Notes: generated from the letters alone by a model not told the origin. A DNA stretch of 27,500 bases from Armadillidium nasatum (GCA_009176605.1 SEYY01005569.1:47501-75000), one strand, 5' to 3'. Shown: positions 10,051-19,738, counted from the first letter of the stretch. Numbers and translations are program-made.

Positions 10051-10420
10051 TGTACGTGGACGCTTCGGATGTAGGAGCAGGAGCTTGTTTGGCTCAAGAC
10101 CAACAGGGAAAAGGAATTACCCATAGCCTTCATTTCCACCACCTTCTCGAAAGCAGAACAACGATATAGTACAACCGAAAAGGAAATAGCCGCCATCAGG
10201 TGGGCAGTAAGATCATTAAAACCCTTCTTGTGTGGTATTCAAGTCATCATCCACACAGATCATAAGCCCCTGTTGTTCCTCTATAATATGCCTTTAGTAA
10301 ATGCGCGTGTGGCTCGAACTTTAGAAGAACTAAATGACATCGATTATGAGTTGAAATATATACCCGGGAAAAACAATGTAGTGGCCGATGTTTTGTCAAG
10401 AGCACCCATGAGGGGGAATG
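10051..10420 (+). pseudogene. Gypsy-like RNase H domain (one frameshift)
   Basis: RNase H degrades the RNA strand during reverse transcription. It begins in the RT frame with LKLYVDASDVGAGACL (first catalytic Asp at 10059-10061). It then shifts frame near 10125-10165, where the RT frame ends at 10169. After the shift it reads EKEIAAIRWAV (catalytic Glu near 10183), HTDHKPLLFLY (Asp at 10258-10260) and IPGKNNVVADVLSRAP (last Asp at 10387-10389). All four metal-binding acidic residues are therefore present, but split between two frames. The domain end runs straight into the OTU-like segment. Confidence 0.88.
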
Positions 10421-10449
10421 AAGAAGATCATGAGGTCATACTTGGACAT

Positions 10450-10840
10450 TGCCTTCCTAAAGGTTTTTCTGAAATCCAAATGCCTGGCGGAGGTGATTCA
10501 TTATTCCAAGCTTTTTCAACTTGGTTATGTGGCTCGAAAGAACAACACCAAGCAATACGAGAAGAGGTAATTCATGAGCTTATGGAGAAATAGAGTGAAG
10601 TATGGTTTGCCAACGGGAAAGAATGCAAAACAAATTACCAAAAGATTACAACTGATGAAGAATGTGGGACAGTTCCCAATCACGCAGGCAATACAGGCAT
10701 TTGCAAATATTAAAAAGATCAAAGTTTATGTGTATTATGGAGATGTGAAGCCCTTGCGTTATGGAGATTCTACGGAAGGTAATCCTTGTCATCTTTTGTG
10801 CTTGGGAGGAGTCCATTATAATCTGTTGGTACTTAATGAA
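10450..10840 (+). pseudogene. OTU-like domain between RNase H and integrase, nucleophile replaced
   Basis: OTU enzymes are papain-like cysteine proteases, mostly deubiquitinases. Their hallmark is a D-G-x-C-L-F box near the N-terminus and a distal His in an H-Y-N-type motif. Here the first box reads PGGGDSLFQAFSTWL, with Ser (TCA, 10498-10500) at the Cys position and Gly at the usual Asp. A helix follows (QHQAIREEVIHELME). The frame ends at a TAG at 10591, and the text resumes in frame 2 from about 10580. It continues with PITQAIQAFANIKKIKVYVY and CLGGVHYNLLVLNE, where HYN lies at 10814-10822. Order, spacing (about 105 residues from Ser to His) and local motifs fit OTU. The substitution implies a non-cysteine, possibly inactive, domain. 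A diverged copy with Ala at the same position is at 23270-23560. The fold call is by motif only. Confidence 0.7.
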
Positions 10841-11290
10841 CTCTGGGAAAGAAGAAACAATAAGTGCCACCAAAATGATTAAATCTGGAGAGTTTCAAGA
10901 GTTTGATCTCTTAAATGAGTCGATGGAAGAGAACCAAAGTTCGGCATCGGAAGTAAAAACACCAAAAGAGGGAAGAGAACAACAGACTGGTGGGGAGGTG
11001 AAACAAACAATTCGTATATATCATGTTGTAGGAAATGAGGATGACGATATTATAAACCCACTCGGAATAGAAGATACGGAAGTGGATCTTATTCAGGACC
11101 ATGATCCAGTATTAATAAGATTAAAACGGGCCATAATCAGAAATTTACCATTTGTAGGAATTTTAAGACCATTTGCACGATCCCATAAGTATTTGTACTT
11201 AAGGGATGGTCGATTATATCGGGAAATGTTAACAGGTGAATTTGCGTTGGTGGTACCTGACACTTATTTGACGAAAAATTGCCATCAAGA
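10841..11290 (+). pseudogene. Pol linker and integrase N-terminal segment
   Basis: Open in frame 3 from about 10845 to 11369. The first ~85 residues are polar and acidic (MEENQSSASEVKTPKEGREQ, NEDDDIINPLGIEDTEVDL) and look like a flexible linker after the OTU-like domain. After this come KYLYLRDGRLYREM and ALVVPDTYL, the typical lead-in to a Ty3/gypsy integrase zinc finger. The first zinc-ligand His (CHQDTCE, codon at 11283-11285) is still in this frame. The frame is then lost, and the remaining HHCC ligands lie in frame 1. Confidence 0.75.
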
Positions 11291-11595
11291 CACATGTGAA
11301 CTTTGCCCATGTGGGGAAACACAAATTATATTCTCTCTTAATCCAAAGAATCTGGCATCCGAAAATTAACACCATTTGTGCAGATATAACATCCACCTGT
11401 TACAAATGTCAGGCGTATAAAATTTCCAACATCATTTATGCACCGCCTGTATTAAAAATAGCTACATCAACACCTTTTGAGTTGGTTGCGGTAGATTTGA
11501 TCCAGTTTCCTAAATCATCTAAAGGAAACCAATATGCATTAGTCATGGTGGATCATTTCACGAAATGGGTCTTCGGCAATCCCATTAAGAAATAA
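11283..11595 (+). pseudogene. Gypsy-like integrase: HHCC finger and start of catalytic core
   Basis: The integrase inserts the cDNA into the host chromosome. After the frame change near 11300, the frame-1 text from 11296 to 11595 holds the second His (AHVGKHKLYSLL, codon at 11308-11310) and the paired Cys (TCYKCQAYK, codons at 11398-11400 and 11407-11409). The zinc finger is thus complete across two frames. The catalytic core starts with FELVAVDLIQFPKSSKGNQY, the first catalytic Asp codon being at 11494-11496, followed by ALVMVDHFTKWV. It stops at a TAA at 11593. The sequence is typical of Ty3/gypsy integrases. Confidence 0.88.
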
Positions 11596-11621
11596 GCAAA
11601 GTTTAACAGTGAACTTCAGCC

Positions 11622-12164
11622 TTGAAAAATAACATCTTGCCCTTCCTCCCTAAGCTTCCTGAACGCTTGTTAAGTGATAATGGGAGAGAGTTTATAGGAC
11701 CAGAGTTTGAAGACTTATTGAGGACTCAGGGGATTAAACATATACTAACAACCCCATATACACCCGCTTCAAATGGTGCAGTGGAAAGAGTCAATAGAAC
11801 ATTAAGCCAATATTTAAGGATGTCCATCAAACACCCAACATCTTGGGATGAAGATCTTTCACAAGTAATTTTAATTTACAATCATACTACCCATTCTGAA
11901 ACGAATTTGACACCCTGTGAGAACATCTTAAAAAAGGCCCATGTTTTGCATACTGGGTTACCCTTACCCCGAGTAGACGAGAAATGGGAAGAGGGACACC
12001 AAAGATTTGAGCCTTATGAATTGGGTCAAATGGTGGGACTCAAGGTTCATTTCCCTGGGGATCTCACTGTAAATAAGTTCAAGTCTCGATATTATGGACC
12101 GTATCAAATCATACAAGTGCACCCAAATAGTTACATACATAACAGAAGCCAACCACGCTGGTAA
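11622..12164 (+). pseudogene. Gypsy-like integrase: rest of catalytic core
   Basis: This frame-3 continuation of the integrase core carries LLSDNGREFIGPEFEDLL with the second catalytic Asp (11676-11678) and SNGAVERVNRTLSQYL with the catalytic Glu (11784-11786). There are 35 residues between them, the standard D,D35E spacing. A C-terminal part follows (VGLKVHFPGD, SRYYGPYQIIQVHPN), the usual Gly-Pro-Tyr segment of the DNA-binding region. The frame is lost near 12130, and the last part of that region continues in frame 1. Together with the preceding piece, all catalytic residues are present but the gene is broken by at least three frame changes. Confidence 0.9.
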
Positions 12165-12510
12165 GCAATATCGTGTCCATCATAAACAGTTAAAAAAATG
12201 GAAGTTGCCCCCAGAATATTTAAGAAATGAGTTCGAATTTCGGGACATTATGAAATTAGATGAGGAAAGACAAGCTGAACATCAGAGTAAGAGCCGAATT
12301 TGGTAGTTGAAGGAAAGTGAAGAACAACCCCAGCAAAGTTTCGCCAATCCAGAGGAGGATGATGATGAAGAAGGGTTCTTTGAAGGGTCTGAGGTCGATG
12401 AGGAAAAATTAAAACAAGTAAAAGAAACTTTGTTTCGTCTTAATCAAGTACAGACCGAATTAATAACTGTAGTCAGAGAAGGTTTATCCCCGAAGAAGAT
12501 CCCGAGATAG
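12130..12510 (+). pseudogene. Integrase C-terminus and acidic tail, part 1
   Basis: Frame-1 text: GKQYRVHHKQLKKWKLPPEY closes the integrase C-terminal domain as in many gypsy elements. An in-frame TAG at 12304 interrupts it. The same frame then continues to 12510 as a very acidic, Gln-rich segment (EEDDDEEGFFEGSEVDEEKL) with a possible coiled coil (KQVKETLFRLNQVQTELI). I see no chromodomain. The acidic extension is not a standard part of Ty3/gypsy Pol, and its role is unknown. Confidence 0.65.
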
Positions 12511-12950
12511 TAGTCACCGAGGAGGAAGAAGAAATAAATTCATTCTTATTATGGGATACCTCTGATTTATTGGAGGAGGCTGAGAGACGATGGGAGTTAA
12601 CTCAAGCCAGGATTTTGTCATCTTATATAGTAGAGAGAGAATCATTACCAAATAATTTTAACTTATTGGATCCAAATAGATATTCGACACCCCTATTGAG
12701 GCCCGAAGGAGTTGAAAAAGATGGAGTACTTGAAAATGAACAAGAGAATATACGTATAACTTATCAAAATAGTGGTTCCTTTGAGGGCTTTGAACCAGAA
12801 GAACCACCCATGATTCATGGAGTTGAGAGACAAATAGAGGTTGGTGAAAGAATTCCGCAAACTCGATCAAGAGGAAAATGTCAGGATTTACCTTTAATTT
12901 TAGATAATGATATTCAAGAAGAAAAAAGATTTAAAAAAAAAAAAAATTAA
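12504..12950 (+). pseudogene. Acidic C-terminal extension of Pol, part 2
   Basis: Continues in frame 3 from the end of part 1, overlapping by a few bases. It starts with a Glu run (VVTEEEEEINSFLLWDTSDL) and a helical, charged stretch (LLEEAERRWELTQARILSSY), followed by polar text and a basic Lys-run end at 12948. It is about 148 codons with no recognised domain and no signal peptide or membrane segment, so it is not an envelope protein. It may be the true end of the polyprotein. Confidence 0.5.
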
Positions 12951-13095
12951 AATTAAAATTGATTTAAATTAAAAAAAAAAAAAAAAAAATATATAAAAAA
13001 TTTTAATTTGAAAATAAATGTAATAAAGTGTTATAAATCTTAAAATCATGAAAAGAGTAAAAAACATGAAATAAATTTAATGAGTTGTAATTATT
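12951..13095. other. A-rich junction between gypsy and PolB sequences
   Basis: A/T tracts including a run of about 20 A near 12971. No polypurine tract or 3' LTR is visible here, so the gypsy element is cut off before its 3' end. Confidence 0.5.
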
Positions 13096-14010
13096 AAAAT
13101 TGTCGCCAAGGAATTCAAGGTAATTTTAAAGCCTATTGTTATACCAATATAAATATAATTGATCCAAGAATTTTTATTAATATGATGAAAACGATAGTGA
13201 AAAAAAGTCAAGAACAAAATTGGAAAAATTTAAAATTAATTTCTCTTCACGTTGAATTCCATAAAAAATTTTCTGATGGATGAACATCAATAATGGAAAA
13301 TTGGCTTAACAGTGGAACTATGAGAAGCATAACTGCTGTGACTCAAATAAACAATATTGTACTTGAAATGATTAATGAAATTGAAGACAAAAATAAGTAA
13401 ATTTACAAAAGGATCTGGATGCATAATAAATAAACTTTTAAATTTTGAAATAAAAGTAGCGAAATATAAACCATTAAGAGGTTCTTTGTATATTGAAACT
13501 CCAGCAAAATATAAAAATACTAAATTAGGATTCCAGCAAAATATAAAAATTCAAAATTAGGATTAAGATTCAAAATAAAAAGGATAACAAATGCTTCAAA
13601 TGGTGTACCAGATCAGAATGTTTAGATGAAGACAATCCACATAGATTATCAACAAAAATAAAAGAAACATCTAAAAACTACAGTTGGAAAGGAATAGAAT
13701 TTCCAGTTTAATTAAAACAAATAAGTAAATTTGAAAATAAAAATATGTCAGTTAATGTATATGGATTAGATGAAAAAGAAATATTATAATCATTAAGAAT
13801 TACTAAAGTTGAGAAAACTAAACATGTTGATTTACTTTTAATATCAAATGATGAAAATACACATTATTTACTGATGAAACATTTGAGTCCATTCATAGAT
13901 AAAAAGAATAAAGGGAAAACTTATCCATGTCAATTTTGTTTGCATAGCTTTTATAAAAAATAATTATTAAGACAATCATTTACCAGAATTGCAGTATTCA
14001 CACACCTGTA
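13096..14010 (+). pseudogene. Protein-primed PolB, N-terminal region (decayed)
   Basis: The text in frame 3 from 13096 (QGNFKAYCYTNINIIDPRIF) to a TGA at 13281 continues past it (SIMENWLNSGTMRSITAVTQ). The following pieces lie in other frames: GSGCIINKLLNFEIKVAKYK and PLRGSLYIETPAKYKN near 13400-13515, then SWKGIEFPV and MSVNVYGLDEKEIL near 13680-13790, then HYLLMKHLSPFIDKKNKG near 13865-13915. A zinc-finger-like YPCQFCLHSFYKK follows near 13924. This order is what I expect N-terminal to the exonuclease of the large PolB proteins found in many invertebrate genomes (DNA_pol_B_2 type, as in Polintons and linear plasmids). There are many stops and at least five frame changes. It is a pseudogene. 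Confidence 0.65.
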
Positions 14011-14013
14011 AGA

Positions 14014-14205
14014 ATGGAATTATCAGAAGGTCAAGTACAATTTAGACTTCATTATAAACAATTCAAACATCCATTTGTTATATATGCAGATTTTGAAAGC
14101 ACCTTACAAAAAATACAAACAAGTCAACCAAATCCTAAAGAATCTTTGCCATTAACTTACATAAATATCAACCCAACAGTTGTTGCTATAAGAAATGTGA
14201 TGTAG
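14014..14205 (+). pseudogene. PolB 3'-5' exonuclease motif Exo I
   Basis: A 63-codon open piece containing FVIYADFESTLQ, with the Exo I residues Asp and Glu (DFE at 14089-14097). In family B polymerases these bind metal for proofreading. The piece ends at a TAG at 14203. The text then continues in other frames (14215-14350) up to the endonuclease VII-like module. Confidence 0.8.
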
Positions 14206-14351
14206 GATGAATATTCAAAGCATTTGAAATATATGAAGGAGAAACGATACATCTAAAACGTTTGTAGAATATTTAATTTCAGAATCAAAAAGGATTTATA
14301 AATTATTGAAAATAAACAAACCAATGAATTTAACTTCAGAAGAAAAAAAAA

Positions 14352-14482
14352 ATGAATCATGAAAATGCTAATCGCTGTTGTTATGTATGTAAAAAGAATA
14401 TACAGAATCAGATTTTAAAGTAAGAGATCATAATCACTTAACAGGAGAGTATAGAGGACCTGCTCATAGAAGTTGTAATTTA
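14352..14482 (+). pseudogene. Endonuclease VII-like zinc module inside PolB
   Basis: CYVCKK (Cys codons at 14379-14381 and 14388-14390, frame 3) is followed after a one-base shift by DFKVRDHNHLTGEYRGPAHR and SCNLQ (frame 2; DHNH at 14426-14437, CN at 14474-14479). This C-x2-C ... D-H-x-H ... H ... C-N pattern is that of the recombination endonuclease VII (His-Me finger) family. It lies between the Exo I and Exo II motifs. In the wider family this module sits at the same place, just before the Exo II motif, so it is a domain of the PolB protein and not a separate gene. All signature residues are visible apart from the frameshift. Confidence 0.8.
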
Positions 14483-15694
14483 CAAATTCGAGAACCTAAA
14501 TTTGTTCCAATAATAATGCATAACTTATCTAAATATGATGCTCATTTATTTGTCAAAGATTTCGGTTTAGTAGATGGACAATTAAAAGCAATCCCTCAAA
14601 CAGATGAAACTTATATAAGTTTCAGTCAGTATATAAAAGTGGGTGAAATTACCGTTTCAAAATCGATTAATATGGAGTTGAGATTTATCGATAGTTTCAG
14701 ATTCATGTCTTCATCTCTAGCTAAACTAGCATCAAATCTAACTGATGAAAATTTTAAAAATTTATCAAAATATTATCAAGATGATCAATTTAAATTATTA
14801 AGAAAGAAAGGTGTTTACCCATATGATTGGATGGATGATATATTAAAATTTAATTATGAAAAATTACCTAATAAAGAGAAATTTTATAGCATGTTAAATA
14901 ATGAAGACATATCAAATGAGGATTACAAACACGCACAGAATATTTGGAAAAAATTTAAATGTAAAACTTTTAGAGATTATCATATGTTATATTTAAAATC
15001 GGACACGTTATTATTAGCGGATGTATTTGAAAATTTTAGAACAACTTGTTTAGATACCTATAAATTAGATCCAGCGCGTTATTTTACATCTCCAGGGTTA
15101 TCTTGGGATGCATTATTAAAAGAAACGAAAGTAAAATTAGATTTATTAAAAGATCCGGATATGTTGTTAATGATAGAAAAAGGGATTAGAGGAGGAATAA
15201 GCACTATAACACACAGATATGCAAAGGCTAATAATCCATATATTCAAGAAAGTTATGATAAAAATAAACCGCATAGTTATATCACTTATTTAGATGCTAA
15301 TAATTTATATGGTTGGGCAATGTCTCAGTATTTACCAACAGGAAAATTTAAATGGGTAAAGAATGTAAATGATATAGATGTTTTAGATATCGATGATGAA
15401 GCTAGAAAAGGTTATATTTTAGAAGTTGATTTAGAATACCCGAAAGAATTACATGATTTGCATAACGATTATCCATTAGCGGCTGAAAATCTAGAATTAG
15501 ATAAAGTGTCAAAATTAGTTCCAAATCTAAATAATAAAGAAAAATATGTAATCCATTATAGAAATTTAAAGCAATGTTTAAATTTAGGATTGAAATTAAA
15601 GAAAGTGCATAGAATATTAGAATTTGATCAAAGCGATTGGATGAAATCCTATATAGAGTTAAATACGAATAAAGAGAAAAGAAGCGAAAAATGA
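14483..15694 (+). pseudogene. polB: Protein-primed family B DNA polymerase, central part
   Basis: The longest surviving PolB frame (ORF from 14516; same frame upstream to 14393). It starts with the Exo II motif MHNLSKYDAHLFVKDF. Exo III follows as YLKSDTLLLADVFENF at about 14986-15033. Polymerase motif A is YLDANNLYGWAMSQYLPTG, with catalytic Asp at 15293-15295. The insertion typical of protein-primed enzymes follows (GYILEVDLEYPKELHDLHND). Protein-primed polymerases replicate linear DNA from a terminal protein in Polintons, adenovirus-like agents and linear plasmids. The frame ends at a TGA at 15692, just before motif B should occur. I see no terminal-protein, integrase, ATPase or capsid gene, so the exact element type is open. 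Confidence 0.9.
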
Positions 15695-16425
15695 ATTTGA
15701 GAAAGAATAGATGTACAACTAGTTAAAAATAAAGAGCAAGCTCAGAAGTTAGTTAATAAACCAAACTTTGAATCTTTTAAAATATTTTCAGAAAATTTAA
15801 TAGCTTGTCATATGAAAAAAACTAAACTGAGATTTGATAAACCTATTTATGTAGGAATGTCTATTTTAGAGTTAAGTAAAACTTTAATGTATGACTTTCA
15901 TTATATCATATAAAAAATAAATATAATGAAAAAGCAAAATTACTGTTTACAGATACAGATTCATTATGTTATTATATACAAACGAATGATATATATAAAG
16001 ATATGAAAAAGAATATAAAACTGTTTGATACATCTGATTATCCAAAAGAGCATAAATTATATTCAGAGAAAAAATAAAAAGGTATTAGGTAAAATGAAAG
16101 ATGAAACAGCTGGAAAACTGATAACAGAATTTGTAGGACTAAGAGCAAAATTATACGCTTTTAAAACTTTAGAAAATAAAGAAATTAAGAAAGCTAAAGG
16201 AGTAAAGAAAAGCGTTATTAATCAAGCAATTAATATTGAAGATTATAAAAGAGCATTATTTGAAAATGAGACTGTATATCGAAAAATGAATACAATACAA
16301 AGTAAAAAGCATAATGTATTCACAACACAGATAAATAAAATTTCATTAAGTAGTAATGATGATAAACGATATATATATTAGAAAATAATATAAACACATT
16401 AGCTTTAGGACATAGAATAAGTTAG
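15695..16425 (+). pseudogene. polB: PolB C-terminal part; motif B missing, motif C present
   Basis: After the TGA, the coding text resumes with ERIDVQLVKNKEQAQKLVNK near 15703, then HMKKTKLRFDKPIYVGMSIL near 15810-15865. Motif C follows as [15 protein letters not shown], with DTDS at 15952-15963 carrying the second catalytic Asp. The open piece 16025-16381 covers the thumb (KDETAGKLITEFVGLRAKLY, KGVKKSVINQAINIEDYKRA, NKISLSSNDDKR). The natural C-terminus (TLALGHRIS) ends at a TAG at 16423. Between NEFEK (about 15690-15702) and RIDV (about 15706) the family has the motif B helix with its Lys and Asn-Ser-x-Tyr/Phe-Gly core. Here that stretch is absent, apparently by a deletion of some 60 bp. 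Confidence 0.85.
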
Positions 16426-16678
16426 ATATAATTTGTTGGTGCCAACAATAAATTAAATGTCAGTTGTAAATTAAAGTTGGGGAAAAAATACAAAAAAATT
16501 ACAAAAATGCATGTTAGTTTTAGGTTAGTTGCAAGTTATTTGTAATTAGTTGTAAGAAAAATTTATTAGGATTTTTACGTTATAGAAATAAATAAATATA
16601 CAATTATTTTATACAATTATGGATACCTTTAAAAGATTCGAAAGAAATTTTAACTACCAAAAATTTAATTGAATTTTT
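16426..16678. other. Spacer after PolB, with a small ORF start
   Basis: AT-rich. An ATG at 16620 begins a short frame (MDTFKRFERNFNYQKFN) that stops at 16671, close to the hAT insertion site. Allowing for that one stop, the frame continues on the far side of the hAT element at 19739. Otherwise there is nothing recognisable. Confidence 0.4.
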
Positions 16679-16686
16679 GTTATGAT
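16679..16686. repeat. Left target-site duplication of hAT-like element
   Basis: GTTATGAT, matched by GTTATAAT at 19731-19738 (7 of 8). An 8-bp duplication is diagnostic of the hAT superfamily. Confidence 0.7.
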
Positions 16687-17145
16687 TAGGGACTGACTGG
16701 GGCAGGAATTTTGCCAGGGCCAGGGTTGCCCAAAATTTGTAAAGAGGTCAAAAGCACTGAAATTTTAGGTTAAGAAAATTAGATATATAATTTAATTGAG
16801 GTTTATTTAATTATAAGGAAGGAGTTGAATAGTCAACATTTACTTAAATTAATGATTATATGCATTTTCTCAAAAAAAATTACAAAATTACAGATTTTGT
16901 ATAATAAAAGTTTTTAAACAAAATATCAAAAATGAAAAAAAAACATTTTTTAATTCATAATAGTGATTCAACAGGTTTACCTAGGTAAGACCCTAAGGTA
17001 AAGTTTGAAAAAATGTAAGATATACAATTATCAATAAACCTGTATTTATATATATCATTGTTATTTTATTGCTGTGTATCAAATTTCTATCATTTAGCTA
17101 CATTTTTATTTCAAAATTATTATCTTGTTTATACTTTCAGTCAAT

Positions 17146-17340
17146 ATGGTTAAAAGATCAACTTCAGCAGTATGGGAGTACTTTACAATGTTTCTGGATA
17201 GGCTCAAAATAGGTAAATGTAACAACTACAGTCAGAAAATTAGAAGAGGACCTCTATGTGCCACAAGTAAAAAATTTTCTACCAAACCTTTATAGGGCAT
17301 CTAAAATCAAAATACAAAGATTAACATTCACTAGCAGAAA
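17146..17340 (+). pseudogene. BED zinc-finger relic of hAT transposase (copy 1)
   Basis: An ATG follows a splice-acceptor-like ATACTTTCAG. It gives MVKRSTSAVWEYFTMFLDRL then GKCNNYSQKIRRG, and stops at a TAG at 17293. The Trp-x2-Phe start and Cys-x2-Cys-x-Ile-Arg-Arg-Gly pattern are those of the BED finger that binds transposon ends in hAT transposases. The second Cys is Tyr here. The distal His half is disturbed by frameshift. Copy 2 at 24578 keeps both Cys but has other lesions. Confidence 0.7.
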
Positions 17341-18018
17341 AGGAGCGGTCAAAAGAAATGGAAAAGAAAAAGAAAATATTGAAAAAAAAAACAACAAAAA
17401 AACAAGAATAAAATCTTAATTTTCTTATATATATTTTGTTTGAAATTTTTTTTTATTATTTGACTGATTGAGCTGAAATTTTCAGGGTACATGCATTTTT
17501 TCTCAGTTCTGAGTTGATTTTGAGTCTATAAATAGCAGTTTGAAAGTCATCTGGACTCAAAGTTGAAAAAAAATGAATAGCAGGGTCAAACCACTGGTCC
17601 ACATGAGCTGAAAATTTAACTGAATAATCTTAGCTCCAATTCCTTGCATTAGTGGGAACAGATTTTTTATATCACGTCTAGAAAAAGTTATAAGCACTTT
17701 AAAAAAAAATTACAAAAATCGTACTCTTCTGGTGAAAAAAAAAAAAAAAAAAAGCAAGCAAGCTACCTAATTTTTTTATTTTGGGTATTGTTTAGAAGAG
17801 GGACAGGAAAAAACCTTTTATTTAGTGAATTATTAAATGCTATTTGAAGCGATATATATATAGCTTCTCAAACTGGGAATTTTTGAAATTTGGTCAAAAA
17901 TGGACCTTTTTGAAGGCTATATCTCGAAACCATCGCATCGCATTGAATAAAGTATAGAGAGGAATTAGTAGCCCAATCCCTCCTCTATACACCCAGCAAA
18001 ATTAAGAAATGTTAGTTG

Positions 18019-18153
<135 letters not shown>

Positions 18154-18240
18154 GAGCATATGTTCACATATGCAAATTCCTTTTAATTTTTCAGATGTGA
18201 GGTCATTCGAGAATAGGATTGGACGGAAAACGTTGAGAGT

Positions 18241-18332
18241 CCTACAAAAACAAAATAAAGGGCTAAGTTTTTACTATTTTCTATTTTTTTAGTTAGATTT
18301 CTAATGGTTCTTTGTTTTCTTGTTTTTGTAGG
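18241..18332. repeat. 13-bp perfect inverted repeat in hAT core
   Basis: CCTACAAAAACAA at 18241-18253 is exactly complementary to TTGTTTTTGTAGG at 18320-18332. The match continues imperfectly inward. It could be the ends of a tiny 92-bp inverted-repeat element, but no flanking duplication is seen. Confidence 0.6.
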
Positions 18333-18484
18333 TATTAACTAATAAAAGGATAGACATATTATTTAAAAACTGTAAAAATAAAAAAAATAAATTTTTTTTT
18401 TTTGAATATATCAATAAATATAATAAACTTTTGAATTACCGTCCAAATATCATATCAGAAAGACTCTAGAAGTGTGTACTTGAT

Positions 18485-18744
18485 CTTCATCTAAGAAAGC
18501 TTACGTGAGTCATCCTATCTTTTCAATTTTTATTTAATATTTTTAATTTAACAACATAAGATATTTAAATATATAAATTTTTTCAACATATTTCAGTCCC
18601 GAGGAGGGGACCAACAACTACGAAGTCTCTCTACTTATCCTTAACGACGCCAACGATTATCAACTTTTTCCCATTCAAATTACGACGGAAGAATTGTATG
18701 GACATACAGTTATTAAAAAACTTAAGTCCACTAATTCCCTTTAA
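18485..18744 (+). other. Candidate two-exon coding cassette inside the hAT element
   Basis: A strong donor-like TTAC|GTGAGT at 18504/18505 and an acceptor-like TATTTCAG at 18596 delimit a possible 92-bp intron. The frame before it (VLDLHLRKL) is in phase with the frame after it, which runs from 18597 to a TAA at 18742 with 48 sense codons (TNNYEVSLLILNDANDYQLF and so on). Base composition is less AT-rich than around it. A polyadenylation-like AATAAA lies near 18878. No family is recognised. It could be the 3' end of a captured host gene or part of another element. Without transcript evidence this is an inference. Confidence 0.35.
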
Positions 18745-19289
<545 letters not shown>

Positions 19290-19730
19290 TTGCTATATGA
19301 CAAATGAATTTTTTTTTTTTTTCCAAAATTTTTTTATTTTTGATAGTTAGTTTTCGGCTTATAACATTTTTTCTAGAATTCTAGGAACAAAAGTCTGCTG
19401 GAAGGTTTTGTAGCCCATAGAATTCTGAATATACAATCAAATTTCAGGTTATTCTGAAAAGTGGTTTGGCCCTGCCATTCATTTGAAAAAGGGTCAAATT
19501 TTCCAAAAAAAACAATCTTTTAAAATTATAGACTCAGAAAAACGCTAGAAATGGTCTTTTTCACCAGGAAAAAAAAATTTACAATGAAATTTTCAGGAGA
19601 ATCAGCTGAAAATTTAAAAAAAATTGAAATTGGACTGTCCCTGTAAGTATAATTTGCTATTTTAACCCAGCCAGGCAAACCATGGTTTTCTCTGATTTTT
19701 AGCCAGGGCCGGAGCCCCGGTCAGTTCATA

Positions 19731-19738
19731 GTTATAAT
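19731..19738. repeat. Right target-site duplication of hAT-like element
   Basis: GTTATAAT, pairing with GTTATGAT at 16679-16686. Confidence 0.7.

Noticed and set aside
6605..12950. Programmed frameshifting or stop readthrough as the explanation for the many frame changes
   Set aside because: There are too many changes, several within single domains (RNase H, OTU-like, integrase), and no slippery site is apparent. Decay is the simpler explanation.
12130..12950. Chromodomain or envelope gene after integrase
   Set aside because: No aromatic-cage chromodomain motif, no signal peptide, and no membrane segment; the region is acidic and polar.
13096..16425. Complete Polinton with integrase, ATPase, protease and capsid genes
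   Set aside because: Only PolB-like text is visible. I see none of the other hallmark genes nor long terminal inverted repeats around it.
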